64,000 nt of DNA from contig OU744724.1 of NCBI GenBank assembly GCA_916613615.1, positions 20,012,171 to 20,076,170 on the forward strand, read 5' to 3'. The translations under genes were made by a program, and so were the position numbers. This DNA comes from Steromphala cineraria. Its lineage: Eukaryota > Mollusca > Gastropoda > Trochida > Trochidae. The notes beneath the pieces are model-generated. The model worked only from the letters and a program-made list of their open reading frames with translations. It did no database searches and was not told the origin of the DNA. Of the stretch, positions 58,701-64,000 are shown one piece after another. Every line of letters starts with the position of its first letter. The first letter of the stretch is position 1.

Positions 58701-60193
58701 CTACTTTTTGCCAGGACTGGTTACTTTTTGGTCAAGACTGGTAACTTTTCGAAAATTTGCTTTATTTTTCCCTAAGGAATTGACCCATTAATTTTCAGGA
58801 CAGGCTGGGTTTCCAATCTATTTTATAACATCGTTATAGGTGGCGCTGCACAGTGGCGACGCATATCAACAGTCCTGCTTTGATAAAATGGATAAGTGAT
58901 TTTCTAACAAACAGGTCACAATCAGTTTGTGTCATTAATTGTCATTCTTCAACTGTTACTATTAATACCGGCGCTCCACAAGGGTGCGTTCTATCACCTG
59001 TGTTATTTACTACATATACAAATGATTGTGTTGCACAAGATCCTTCCTGCTCAATTGTCAAGTATGCGGATGATGCAGCTCTAATCACTCTATTAAACTC
59101 TTATGAAGATGGATATCGATCAGAGACATTCAATCTTTCTGACTGGTCACAGTGGTGCAAAGGAAATTTTCTTTATGTAAATGTCAAGGATTGGAAAAGC
59201 AACACAACAGCTTTGTACAAAAAATGCCAACAGAGACTCTACTTTATGAGAAAATTAAGATCTTTTGATGTTGATGTGAAATTGATGAAAATATTCTACA
59301 CTTGCTTTGTGCAAAGCGTTCTTACTTATGGCATTCAGTGTTGGTATGGCTAACTCAGTCTTTTAAATAGAAACAAGATAATCAAGATTCTAAATATAAG
59401 CTCAAAGATTGCTGGCACCATACTTGAACATCCTGCGTCAATATATGATGAAAAAATGCTAATACATGCGCGGAAAATTATTTCTGATCCAACACATGTC
59501 TTACACTCAGAATATTCTCTTTTGCCATCTGGAAAACGTTTTAATGTTCCTTTCCATAGGTCAAATCGAACCAGGAAATCATTCATACCCTCGAGTATTT
59601 CAATTCTAAACAAGAGTTCTGAATATTTTTAATGATATCTCAAAACTGCTTTGTGCGGCTTGTGTAATTATATAAATATGTATGTGTGTTGTTTTTTGTA
59701 TCTATATTGTATTGTATAGTATTATCCTTCCCTAGTATTGAATTCGTATTGTTAAGTTTTACATGTATCATGTCATGCTCTGTCGTATGTAAGAAGAATT
59801 CCCTTCTGGGTAATAAAGTGTTATGTTATGTTATGTTATAATAATTATGACGTTAATTTCAGCCTGCATAATCATGCATATATATATGTCAATTGTAGCT
59901 AGATGTTTTGTGTTTATTGATTTAGGAGTTAATCATCCTGCACAAATCATTCGAAAAGCTGTTACAGAAAAAAGGTTTCGTGTCCTAGACGTCGTCGTAC
60001 GAAAACGTCTAGCATGCTGGACTAGATCATTATTGTGATTTGTGTCGAGGTGTCCTGGTGAATTTTTATGTTGTTTGGAAAACGTTTCCAATAATCATTT
60101 AGTAGTTATAACCTTCATAAACTCTTCCTTGTCAAAACATAAGGACGATGGACCGGATGGCAAAGTAAACCCCTTTCCTGCGTCTACTGTCAT
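43611..60193 (-). CDS. COG2: COG2, conserved oligomeric Golgi complex subunit 2 (18 coding exons)
   Basis: Eighteen exons with GT-AG borders join in frame from ATG (60193) to TAG (43611), giving 752 residues, close to the ~740 typical of animal COG2. COG2 is a lobe-A subunit of the COG tethering complex, which captures retrograde intra-Golgi vesicles and so maintains glycosylation enzymes. The N-terminal third is helical, with the conserved SLCFDKEEFMK start, INKDYADFVNLSTNL, VGMDKAI and heptad-like sequence in exons 3-5. The middle carries LRQCLRTYALIDKTRDAE and VWPEIV. The C-terminal domain carries DIPRLYRRTNRD, SVKKMEDSLKRLKKAR and SDDDKIR. Introns hold a Ngaro element (intron 17), a SINE (intron 12), a MITE (intron 7) and a LINE fragment (intron 1). 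No frameshift or stop interrupts the coding exons, so the gene looks functional. Head to head with CCNK. Confidence 0.97.
44136..44357 (+). repeat. Ngaro split direct repeat A1
   Basis: 222 bp nearly identical to 49089-49310; by eye two substitutions (TTTAGCTCTA vs TTTAGTTCTA; TTTCTTTCTC vs TTTCTTCCTC). Contains ACTTACTTCCGG (ETS-like) and TGACGTAA (44241), TGACGTCA (44264) and TGACGTCA (44289), CRE/ATF-like sites that suggest the element's promoter. Confidence 0.93.
44446..45633 (+). CDS. Ngaro ORF1, Gag-like with CCCH and CCHC zinc fingers
   Basis: Open from 44263, but the likely start is the ATG at 44446 (MPPKRQAARKHKC), since the earlier one lies inside repeat A1; this gives 395 residues. 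The N-terminus is basic, followed by a Ser/Thr/Pro-rich low-complexity stretch and a more structured domain (VKQTLKEKIWNGEYVDLAVL, then WTSGFHVYMSVYLEKHV). Near the C-terminus a CCCH finger (C-x7-C-x4-C-x3-H in VCWDFNKGTCMRVSCRYPH) is followed at once by a CCHC knuckle (CGKCGGLSHGAINC). The role is presumably RNA binding and particle assembly. Its end overlaps the next frame, which lies +1, so frameshifting or reinitiation would be needed for ORF2. Confidence 0.87.
   Translation: MPPKRQAARKHKCIGKQRRTDVQVNESGEFASHYEFSRPPSTVTNVHVDSSLLVPPPAENVSSPAATSSNEHDIHGTSAHQLSSHFGAILEILNKSNTNSNLSNSVAEITSPCVPARVGQITEVSSPINGEGIPTDVTPSSPPIGQPVTGNPLSYTADNIGVHVKQTLKEKIWNGEYVDLAVLTERGVDNEEDEGFRMVTDSMGKITFKRVQHTHSRKSMGIGAWTSGFHVYMSVYLEKHVSSSTVQGMLSYIETVRNAASTFDGWSMYDKQFRCRMARDPTRQWGRIDGELWLQYMIPQANRPRIMSGNGASTLSGNNSAKTFPAHVCWDFNKGTCMRVSCRYPHKCGKCGGLSHGAINCFRSDGVTRPQASATQSKRQFGQKAFGSGPNTGKI
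45602..47266 (+). CDS. Ngaro ORF2, reverse transcriptase-RNase H
   Basis: Open frame of 554 codons; the first in-frame ATG is at 45653. RT motifs in order: RLIHHLSFPQGDSINDHI, AKFDIKSAFRIIPVHP (motif A Asp), LPFGCSISCSIFEMF (motif B), HYLDDFLTGG (catalytic YxDD near residue 238) and IKFLGLVIDT. RNase H follows with its acidic residues: D407 in LFTDAAG, E444 in FLELFP, D469 in HCDNQAV and D519 in VIADALSR. The domain order RT-RH without integrase is typical of DIRS/Ngaro elements. No stop or frameshift interrupts it. Its 3' end overlaps the recombinase frame by about 90 bp. Confidence 0.95.
   Translation: MGLAPTPVRYEKIKPYLMQYANFDVNHNHALLLLSGFLSGFRLKYQGERSYRWAGNLKSAITIEAQHIVQQKLEKELNMGRIAGPFSQPPFENIQVSPIGLVPKKQESTISPNQMQRSSEDFRLIHHLSFPQGDSINDHISPLDTTVSYARFDQAVKMAQNLGPNALLAKFDIKSAFRIIPVHPADFELLGIYFQGSYFFDKCLPFGCSISCSIFEMFSSFLQWCLLQKTTNKEIMHYLDDFLTGGRSGTEECHNNLTACLQLMDEFGVPVAPEKTVQPSTCIKFLGLVIDTAVGEVRIPQVKIQEVTTQVTQLLSLEAKKVTKRELQSLVGKLNFICRAIPMGRAFCRRLINQFSVVKAQHHRIRLTHAVKEDLQMWLHFMSHYNGISIFQTPNWDDNDSLQLFTDAAGSAGFGIYFQGHWACGVWPREWVNSNITRDMTFLELFPIVLSLKLWGKALANRKVIFHCDNQAVVEVINKQSCKSPRVMTLVRQMVLICLNFNILFKSKYINTHDNVIADALSRFQWARFREMAPNADQLPVQLPRDMWQISTEK
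47176..48140 (+). pseudogene. Ngaro tyrosine recombinase with one frameshift
   Basis: Frame 1 runs 47176-47949 and contains the core-binding domain (SLSQNTWSTYQTAVQSLYNF; SVNTVRTYISALSTCH) and the first catalytic Arg in FFGFFRVGELV (R173), plus RHSKGD with the likely catalytic Lys. It then hits a stop, but the alternative frame from about 47930 to the TAA at 48138-48140 carries the rest: HSFRIGAATTAAANG (the H-x-x-R box; His at 48024, Arg at 48033), LGRWGS, and the nucleophile region NAYFTYIR (Tyr codon at 48126). The shift fits loss of one base near 47925-47935. The enzyme would join element circles or cDNA to the genome; this copy probably cannot make it, unless the shift is a sequencing error. 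Confidence 0.9.
48112..48723 (+). CDS. Ngaro ORF with SGNH-hydrolase domain
   Basis: 203 codons, overlapping the recombinase end by 29 bp. All SGNH blocks are visible: block I VWLVGSSYL (nucleophile Ser34), block III LVVHLGSNDLGS (Asn90), block V SWDGIHLSSQGLDVF (Asp179, His182). SGNH enzymes are Ser esterases/lipases. A hydrolase ORF is known from animal Ngaro elements but its role is not established. The first ~30 codons (IYVYNCMYFHSKKLFAVYVY) are hydrophobic and may not be coding, because TTATGTTGCAG just before the domain looks like a splice acceptor; a GT at 48133 would then fuse the recombinase frame to this one. Confidence 0.9.
   Translation: MLISLIYVYNCMYFHSKKLFAVYVYVAVWLVGSSYLARASQHLARDTRWTSCLWLARGGMRWQHFTRTVENQLRRTTQLPRALVVHLGSNDLGSTKASELYLDIHADLLRIKLLMPETTIIWSSMLPRRHWQAARNFDAVELSRRKLDRRVSNRVREMGGEVVQHPQITVDTTAMYSWDGIHLSSQGLDVFTDQLFHAVSKYL
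48792..49089 (+). repeat. Ngaro split direct repeat B1
   Basis: 298 bp from TGGCGTGGATCTCGTGGGCG to GCGGATGTGTTTTGAT, repeated at 49410-49707 with about two substitutions (TTTTCGAGTT vs TTTTCGAATT; TTTGGATCTT vs TTTGGACCTT). Confidence 0.93.
49089..49310 (+). repeat. Ngaro split direct repeat A2
   Basis: Second copy of A1, directly joined to B1, sharing at most a base or two at the junction. Includes the same TGACGTAA and TGACGTCA sites. Confidence 0.93.
49410..49707 (+). repeat. Ngaro split direct repeat B2
   Basis: Second copy of B1 and right end of the element. Beyond it come TATACATG and then the COG2 exon 17 donor. The 99 bp between A2 and B2 (49311-49409) are unique and include TAATAAACTTG, a possible polyadenylation signal. 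Confidence 0.93.
49740..49914 (-). CDS. COG2: COG2 exon 17
   Basis: Codons 662-720. Reads YYGATSEVLSSVKKMEDSLK and SDDDKIRQQF. Acceptor TTTCACCAG, donor GTAAGG. One base completes the Gln codon split with exon 16. Confidence 0.95.
50288..50424 (-). CDS. COG2: COG2 exon 16
   Basis: Codons 617-662. Reads VPSKPSAYIGSLAKPLNTFL. Donor CA|GTAAGTG, phase 2. The plus-strand 83-codon frame over it is a shadow. Confidence 0.95.
50727..50860. repeat. dispersed repeat in COG2 intron 15, uninterrupted copy
   Basis: GGGGGCCCTGGGGTCATTTG, TATTGGCTTGGTGTCC and TTTTACCATTGCAAGGGG match the flanks of the foldback at 27269-27465, here without an insertion. Confidence 0.65.
50896..51041 (-). CDS. COG2: COG2 exon 15
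   Basis: Codons 568-616. Reads EKLPKFQVFVTGDLISQCC and ends with the conserved DIPRLYRRTNRD at donor GAT|GTGAGC. Phase 0 end. Confidence 0.95.
51575..51650 (-). CDS. COG2: COG2 exon 14
   Basis: Codons 543-568. Reads LPKLFVETVKPKLEADGYTD. Acceptor CACCTTTCAG, donor AAAG|GTGAG, phase 1. Confidence 0.93.
52049..52270 (-). CDS. COG2: COG2 exon 13
   Basis: Codons 469-542. A Ser/Pro-rich linker (SSSPQPPPIQESSTSSS), probably disordered as in other COG2 proteins at this point, then ITIGQIVGLLSDAEKLSSL. Acceptor GATCATCAG, donor TTG|GTAAG. Confidence 0.93.
52781..53066 (-). mobile_element. tRNA-derived SINE in COG2 intron 12
   Basis: Read on the minus strand: a tRNA-like head with box B GGTTTGAATCC (about 53030-53040), a middle with CCACAATAGTGTTGTGG, then a tail hairpin domain (GCCGTGATATAAGTGAAATA, AAAGCGGCGG) ending in CTCAC-type repeats at 52781. 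It is flanked by CTATCTGAATGAG on the left and CTATCTCAATGAG on the right, a possible 13-bp target duplication with one mismatch, although the right one may be part of a longer tRNA head. It lies within ~25 bp of the exon 12 donor. The fragment at 22471-22632 is the same family. Confidence 0.75.
53092..53264 (-). CDS. COG2: COG2 exon 12
   Basis: Codons 411-468. Reads STVWDSLLVCWRDGVYLSAL and LQMLSRYSAWLEEVLEEE. GC-rich for this window. Acceptor CTGATAG, donor GAG|GTGAGG. Confidence 0.95.
53815..53876 (-). CDS. COG2: COG2 exon 11
   Basis: Codons 390-411 (62 bp). Reads FQEIAGSLETALLSGFNASS. Split codons at both ends complete correctly with exons 10 and 12. Confidence 0.94.
54059..54198 (-). 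CDS. COG2: COG2 exon 10
   Basis: Codons 344-390. Reads KYLISMDFLGKFERMCGSQA and SKWSLPVYFQIR. Acceptor GCTTGTCAG, donor ATCAG|GTAATA, phase 2. Confidence 0.95.
54367..54490 (-). CDS. COG2: COG2 exon 9
   Basis: Codons 302-343. Reads RGYDFLVKAVWPEIVSNLEA and FAPGNPNVFHE. Acceptor ATACTTGCAG, donor GAG|GTAAGA. Confidence 0.95.
54847..54968 (-). CDS. COG2: COG2 exon 8
   Basis: Codons 262-302. Reads FITEHFLHSSGQGLQGVYGK and LEFIPTKCKILKDVTSG. The donor is not obvious; TCTGG|GTGTGT is chosen because it alone gives the phase 2 needed to join exon 9. Confidence 0.88.
55092..55455 (-). mobile_element. TTAA-flanked MITE family 1, copy H (COG2 intron 7)
   Basis: Clean copy: left TTAAAGGGGCAGTAGCACGT, right ACGTGCTACTGCCCCTTTAA; interior in the D/E/G orientation with AAAATGGCCGCCAATGGATT. 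It sits in the intron between COG2 exons 7 and 8, about 80 bp from exon 7. Confidence 0.92.
55535..55714 (-). CDS. COG2: COG2 exon 7
   Basis: Codons 202-261. Reads RIANITTTLQYSLEGSFLDG then LRQCLRTYALIDKTRDAE, one of the best conserved COG2 stretches. Acceptor TTGTCACAG, donor CAA|GTGAGA. Confidence 0.97.
55947..56052 (-). CDS. COG2: COG2 exon 6
   Basis: Codons 166-201. Reads QLIERVATEFNKLQFYVTKS and PLVEKIRP. Acceptor TTTACATAG, donor CCG|GTAATT. Confidence 0.95.
56105..56475. repeat. three diverged tandem units in COG2 intron 5
   Basis: TTTCTAGGCATTTTGTTTCT, TTTCTAGGCATTTTGCTTCT and TTTCTAGGCCTTTTGCTTCT recur about 110-130 bp apart, with shared upstream GGTAACCAAATT / GGCAACCAAAAT and TAAGGAGTC / TAAGGGGTC motifs. 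A short tandem duplication. Confidence 0.6.
56607..56713 (-). CDS. COG2: COG2 exon 5
   Basis: Codons 131-166. Reads ACLQRLMNITQSVEKIEHLL and ends in an acidic Ser-rich loop (AGSEDDSPHS). Acceptor TTTCTATCAG, donor GG|GTAAAT, phase 2. Confidence 0.94.
57069..57149 (-). CDS. COG2: COG2 exon 4
   Basis: Codons 104-130. Charged helix: SVRSAMDEAIEAVESKLKKQ, ending QKKK, probably coiled coil. Donor AAG|GTTTGA is weak but in frame. Confidence 0.93.
57346..57411 (-). CDS. COG2: COG2 exon 3
   Basis: Codons 82-103 (66 bp). Reads VGMDKAINNLTIPLGQLKEE. Acceptor TTTTGCTGCAG, donor TTG|GTAAG. Below ORF-scan size but clearly coding. Confidence 0.94.
57793..57954 (-). CDS. COG2: COG2 exon 2
   Basis: Codons 28-81. 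Reads LEFHVDQFVIECRRHVQLET and INKDYADFVNLSTNL. Acceptor TTTTATTTTCAG, donor CTG|GTTGGC. Confidence 0.95.
58668..58832 (-). repeat. dispersed repeat with ACCAGTCCTG motifs, copy 2
   Basis: Inverted relative to 12061-12207. TGTTTAAAATACAGCCCGTC at the left and GGTTTCCAATCTATTTTATA at the right; CAGTCCTTTACTGGCTA, CCAGGACTGGTTACTTTT and AAGACTGGTAACTTTT form a short internal tandem repeat. In COG2 intron 1. Confidence 0.75.
58846..59840 (+). pseudogene. 5'-truncated LINE with reverse-transcriptase fragment (Rex1/CR1-like)
   Basis: The frame 58853-59353 gives RT motifs: INTGAPQGCVLSPVLFTTYT (motif B), SIVKYADDAALIT (YADD catalytic box), then KKCQQRLYFMRKLRSFDVDV and SVLTYGIQCWYG, wording typical of the RT end in Rex1/Babar-type LINEs. 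The link between the YADD block and the QQRLYF block is too short, implying an internal deletion. A TAA at 59351-59353 breaks the frame, yet the same frame continues to a second TAA near 59631. The 3' region ends GGTAATAAAGTGTTATG followed by TTATG repeats, a LINE-type tail. It lies in COG2 intron 1, antisense to the gene. Dead copy. Confidence 0.85.
60113..60193 (-). CDS. COG2: COG2 exon 1 (start codon)
   Basis: Codons 1-27 from ATG at 60193, MTVDAGKGFTLPSGPSSLCF then DKEEFMK, matching the conserved COG2 N-terminus. Donor AAG|GTTATA, phase 0. Too short for an ORF scan. Confidence 0.93.
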
Positions 60194-60330
60194 GACGGTT
60201 TAAGGTTCTGTGAGTACTTCTTTTCAGTAATCAGACTTCCTGAAGTTGTCTGCTACATGGCAATATGGCCGCCAGTTCCTAACATATTACTTTCCAAACA
60301 ACATCAGGAAGTGTTAACTACTTTGGAATT
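60194..60330 (-). promoter_or_regulatory. probable COG2 promoter / 5' UTR
   Basis: Directly upstream of the COG2 ATG, without a TATA box. CAATATGGCCGCC (60261-60273) is close to the YY1 consensus CAAGATGGCGGC that marks many housekeeping promoters, and AGGAAGT on the minus strand is ETS-like. Inference from position and motifs only. Confidence 0.4.
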
Positions 60331-61504
60331 GAAGACCGCAAAAAAATATAATTCAAGTAATTGAATACATAAAAAAAAACATTACTATGATTTCATTGTG
60401 CTGAGCAAATATGGTATATTAATTGAATACAGTTTATTTTTATGCAAATAATGGTCAATTATATATCTTCATTTACATTTCAACTTTTCTTTAGGTAAAT
60501 ATGATATAACGAATGTGTGTGTTTTCGGGAATTTATCATAAACGAAAATAAGTTGATGCATACAAGTATTTTATTGGGGTCAAAACAGATTATATTAACA
60601 TAATTATCATTTGTGATAATTAGTCGTTAGAATAAGAGAAGTCATTGGGGGTTTCCAAAGGCTTTGAACATGTGTAGTGAATATGTAAATAATCATATTT
60701 CGTTTTTAAAATATTCATATTTTTAAACAACATTATATTGTCGTAATAACGAAGCTTATTGTAACTGTTTTCAAATAATGGACACGGGGTCGGTTTGGTT
60801 CGTCGTCACGACGATTACACAATCATTATTGTTATAAATTATTAATTTTAAGGTAAAACATCAATAGCGACATTCTAAATGTTTTTGGCATTCACGGGAG
60901 ATAACTAACTTCCGGTTACCATAAGACAACTCAGCCGGCATTTTGTGAAAGAAAATATCTATTTTGTAACAGATTCCGTGAGTAATAATAACATATATCG
61001 AATTGTGACTTAAATTGTAAAGGAATACGAGAAACGTCAAGGAAGCGTGTACTTCCATTTATTTTATTTCCCTGCATAATCTTATGCTTTATTTAGTTTT
61101 TGATAAAAACCCGACATAAATTTAGTTTCATGAAATTTAAATACTTTTGTGCCTAACTAACAATATACAACCTAAGACGGGAGTACTGCACTTTCACGGG
61201 CACACTCTTTGCCGGTTTTTTTTAGCGCCCAATCAGGCGCTTTATTTTAAATTAAGATAACAATTAAGATACTGCAATCGTTTTGCTAATCACCCTTCTT
61301 ATGAAGATTGCCTTTTTCTCCAAAACTAACAAAAAAACAACAATCGTCTCGTTATTTTTACACTAAAACTGACACGAATATAATTGTTCTTTGCTATTGT
61401 GTAAATAATTTTTTTATATTTAACCTAGTAGTCGTTTTCCATATATATTCCCTACGCCTAAAGAAAGTATAAATACATATTTCCTCACCCTTTATAACAC
61501 ATAT
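60331..61504. other. COG2-CCNK divergent intergenic region
   Basis: No gene seen. ACTTCCGGTTACC at 60909-60921 is an ETS-like site. A non-coding first exon of CCNK could lie here or in the next kilobase, but I cannot point to it. Confidence 0.35.
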
Positions 61505-62285
61505 AGGACAATTCGTCTAAAGGTCAGATCGTCCTCATTCAATTCGTACCCTGTCAAAACGTCTCAGACATTTCGTCTCAGTCAAGTGTTCGTCCTCAGT
61601 AATTTTGTCTCAGACAATTCATCCCAGCCAGTTCGTACCTGTCATTTTGTCCCAGCCAGTTCGTACCTGTCATTTCGTCCCCAGTCAATTCATCCTCAGA
61701 CATTTCGTCCCAGACATTACGTCTCAACCAGTTCGTACCTGATTGGCTGTCACTTCGACCTCAGACATTTCGTCCCCAGTCAATTCGTCCCCAGTAGTTC
61801 GTCCCAGACGATTCGTCTCAACCAGTCTCAGTCCTCAGACATTTCATCCTCAGTCAATTCGTCCCCAGTCAATTCGTCCTCAGACACTTTGTCCCCAGTC
61901 AATTCGCCCTCAGACACTTCGTTCTCAGTCAATTCGTCCTCAGATATTTCTTACCCGCCAGTTCGTCCAAGACGATTCGTCTCATCAACCAGTTTGTACC
62001 TAATCGGCTGTCACTTCGTCCTCAGTCAATTCGTCCTGAAACATTTCATCCAGAGATAATTGGTCCCCAGACAATTCGTCCCCAATCAATTCGTCCTCAG
62101 TCAATTCGTCCCCAGACATTCCGTTCCCAGTCAATTCGTCCCAGCCAGTTCGTCTCAGACGATTCGTACCTAATGAGCTGTCACTTCATCCTCTGGTCAT
62201 GTCGTCCCCATACCCATTTCGTCCCCTGACAATTCGCCCAAAGCCTCGAGTCCACAACTAACATCAATTCGTCCACAAGTAATCA
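61505..62285 (+). repeat. TTCGTCC minisatellite upstream of CCNK
   Basis: About 780 bp of imperfect 14-18 bp units built on CAGTCAATTCGTCC, CAGACATTTCGTCC and CAGCCAGTTCGTACC, with higher-order repetition (a longer block with CGTACCTGATTGGCTGTCAC recurs near 61735, 61995 and 62165). Open frames over it (61586-62059, 61743-62003) read as Ser/Pro/Gln repeats and are by-products of the repeat. Confidence 0.9.
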
Positions 62286-62691
62286 TTACAAAAACCAGGG
62301 AAACTGGCGTAAGAGAACTGAGTCCAAAATTATTTTATAAATTAAATTGACCAAAAAAAAATTAAGTCAATTCTTCCAAAAGTAAATACAACATAACAAG
62401 TGAGAGTGGACAAAAAAAACTGAGTCCAAAATTAATTTATTAAAAAATTACAAATTAAAACTGCAGCTATAGGCCGGCTCAAACATGCGATGCCGACTCG
62501 TTGGATTAGAGAGCAGGCATGTTGACAGCTCGGCCACCGATCGAGGTCAGTAAAGCGTGAGGGCGGTAGATGGCGCTTTTCGAATATGGGATAAAGATTC
62601 GTATTCTTTCCTTTTGTTATGATATAAATATATGAACAATGATTTTCAAAACAAGAATTCACATTAATCTTCATTTCTTTGTTTTTTCTAG
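62286..62691. other. CCNK upstream flank
   Basis: Ends with the polypyrimidine tract TTTCTTTGTTTTTTCTAG before the first readable CCNK exon, so its last part is intron. A GC-richer patch at 62470-62575 has no identified function. Confidence 0.4.
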
Positions 62692-62830
62692 AAATGCCTT
62701 GTTGGTATTTTGAGAAGAAGGAAATTCGGACCTCGCCCTCTCTGCTCCAGGGCATTGATGCCAACACAGAAGCACGATACCGCAGGGAGGGGGCTCGTCT
62801 CATCCTTGATGCTGGCAACAAACTAGGACT
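62692..62830 (+). CDS. CCNK: cyclin K exon with likely start codon
   Basis: Acceptor TTTTTTCTAG|AA, ATG at 62694, donor GGACT|GTATCC. Encodes [16 protein letters not shown] then [18 protein letters not shown], the start of the cyclin K cyclin box. Cyclin K activates CDK12 and CDK13, which phosphorylate the RNA polymerase II C-terminal domain during elongation; WYF...TPS and ARYRREGA distinguish it from cyclin T. Vertebrate cyclin K has a few more residues in front, so the true start may be in an upstream exon whose last base would pair with the two bases before this ATG. Phase 2 end joins the next exon in frame. Confidence 0.93.
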
Positions 62831-63218
62831 GTATCCTTTCATGTTTTGTATTTATCTACCTGTAGTACACCTACTCATTAGGACTAAAGACTGACTTTGA
62901 CACTACAAGCTTGTATAACTACTGTTTTGTTGTCAGAAGTACCACTTGAATCAAGTAAATAGGGAGGGTCAAAAAATTTGAAGACTCTTTGAAGACATAA
63001 CATTCCCCAACAGTTTTATTTATATAAATGCTTGAAAACAATACAAGAACCTACCAGGGGTATGTTCCATGTTAAGTTTAGGGGTGACAACTATATTTAG
63101 TAATAAGTTTAACATGATAATTATACCATTTAAAAGACATTAAATTATTCAATGTCACTGTGAAATTATTATATTGCTATTTGTTTACTGATTGTTGTTT
63201 TATTCTTAACAAACTCAG

Positions 63219-63300
63219 ACGCTATGACACCTGTGCTACGGGTGTGGTTTACTTCCATAGGTTCTACATGTTCCATTCCTTTAAAGAATTTCACAGATAT
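63219..63300 (+). CDS. CCNK: cyclin K second readable exon
   Basis: Acceptor AACTCAG, donor TAT|GTAAGT. Continues the cyclin box: [20 protein letters not shown] then FKEFHRY. Together with 62694-62830 it gives 73 codons ending in phase 0. The next expected exon (the TGACCLFLAGKVEE-type region) is not in the remaining 700 bp, so the gene continues past the window. Confidence 0.95.
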
Positions 63301-63344
63301 GTAAGTATGAGATGGATATGATCAATTATATATACTCTAATGCA

Positions 63345-63575
63345 GAATATATTGATGACAACTTATTTGTTCACTGTATGTGAAGTTTTGACACAGATTC
63401 TTGTCTCGTTCTCAAGTAAAAGAAACAAGTAATGAGGTAAGAGCATAGATATCAGCAAAAAGTAGAATACACAGTAAAACCAAATCTGTGTCGAATGTCG
63501 CATACGATGTACAAAGTTGGATATTCCTCTGCATTATTGGCATTCCAACTTCTAAAATGCCTCTTAAAGAAGTTA
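63345..63575 (-). mobile_element. foldback family 3, copy 3 (CCNK intron)
   Basis: TTTGACACAGATTCTTGTCT on the left and AAATCTGTGTCGAATGTCGC on the right are inverted modules. The right end, GGCATTCCAACTTCTAAAAT then GCCTCTTAAAGAAG, is the reverse complement of the left end of the copy at 34556. No coding. Confidence 0.65.
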
Positions 63576-64000
63576 TTTATATACTCTTACAGTACAATAA
63601 AGACCCGAACCAAACATGCTCAGCGGCAAAGTTCTGCATCAGATCATAGTGAATGTTGTATCCAAAGTGATCAAATTCATGAGCCAGGGGTTAAATTAAA
63701 CTTTTAAATTTAACAGGTGCTCATGTCCCTTTTGCCTAGCAATGATTCACTCTAGCTGGCTGTTGCAAAGGAAGCAAGCCAATAAGAATAACATTGAATA
63801 TAATTGGTAATATTGAAATATTCACCCAAGGAAGTGTCTCAATTTATCAAATTTCAACAGCTGATCTTGTTTAACACAAACTATAGGCTTCTTGAGTCGG
63901 AATAGAGCTAATTTCACACCCTGGAAACTGGTGCAAGTGATTAGACAACTCATTATTTTCCAAATACATTATAATATATTCTTTTTAAATTTGTCCTAAT
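63576..64000 (+). other. CCNK intron, right edge of window
   Basis: No further cyclin exon seen; nothing else recognised. Confidence 0.5.

Noticed and set aside
61586..62059. 157-codon Ser/Pro-rich ORF resembling a repetitive structural protein
   Set aside because: It is a reading of the TTCGTCC minisatellite; other frames are open too and the units are not codon-periodic.
62470..62575. tRNA-like or RNA gene upstream of CCNK (GAGCAGGCATGTTGACAGCT region)
   Set aside because: No box A/box B pair and no stem structure could be found by eye.
1..64000. CRISPR arrays, prokaryotic operons or ribosome binding sites
   Set aside because: The introns, SINEs and orthologues show nuclear animal DNA; the only regular arrays are micro- and minisatellites.

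Overview
The window is AT-rich eukaryotic nuclear DNA with GT-AG introns, long non-coding stretches and dense short interspersed repeats. Three conserved animal genes can be read exon by exon: SAYSD1, COG2 and the start of cyclin K. The repeat content (tRNA-derived SINEs whose 3' ends carry a 'TTACGCCGCT' hairpin and CTCA-type tails, many small inverted-repeat elements, a Ngaro-type YR retrotransposon) suggests a lophotrochozoan, most likely a mollusc, probably a bivalve. The species cannot be named from sequence alone.

Layout. Bases 1-17.7 kb: no recognisable gene; a TATGTA/TATGTG microsatellite, a 55-bp SINE-tail micro-element with target-site duplications, several copies of a ~350-bp TTAA-flanked MITE, and a ~95-bp-period minisatellite. 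17.7-18.5 kb: an intronless 207-codon basic ORF of unknown function (+). 18.5-28.7 kb: non-coding, with a second micro-element, several foldback elements, a 62-bp perfect palindrome and a foldback insertion with an 8-bp target duplication. 28.8-30.0 kb: a 416-codon, Ser/Arg-rich, probably disordered orphan protein (-). 31.7-32.7 kb: a duplicated segment whose two copies carry the same MITE in opposite orientations. 37.4-40.5 kb: SAYSD1 (two coding exons, +). 43.5-60.2 kb: COG2 (18 coding exons, -; every exon joins in frame to give 752 codons). 62.7 kb to the edge: the first two readable coding exons of cyclin K (CCNK, +), which runs off the window. SAYSD1 and COG2 are tail to tail; COG2 and CCNK are head to head with about 2.5 kb between their first readable coding exons.

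The most complete mobile element is a 5.57-kb Ngaro-type tyrosine-recombinase retrotransposon at 44136-49707, in the last COG2 intron and antisense to the gene. It has the full A1-ORFs-B1-A2-B2 split-direct-repeat structure, a Gag-like ORF with CCCH and CCHC zinc fingers, an RT-RNase H ORF, a tyrosine recombinase broken by one frameshift, and a trailing SGNH-hydrolase ORF. Its repeat pairs differ at only about two positions each, so the insertion looks recent, and its right end lies 32 bp from a COG2 5' splice site.

How the genes relate: COG2 is a lobe-A subunit of the Golgi COG tether, SAYSD1 is an ER membrane quality-control protein, and cyclin K is the CDK12/13 partner in transcription. 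They share no obvious pathway; this is ordinary animal gene neighbourhood overlaid with much mobile DNA.
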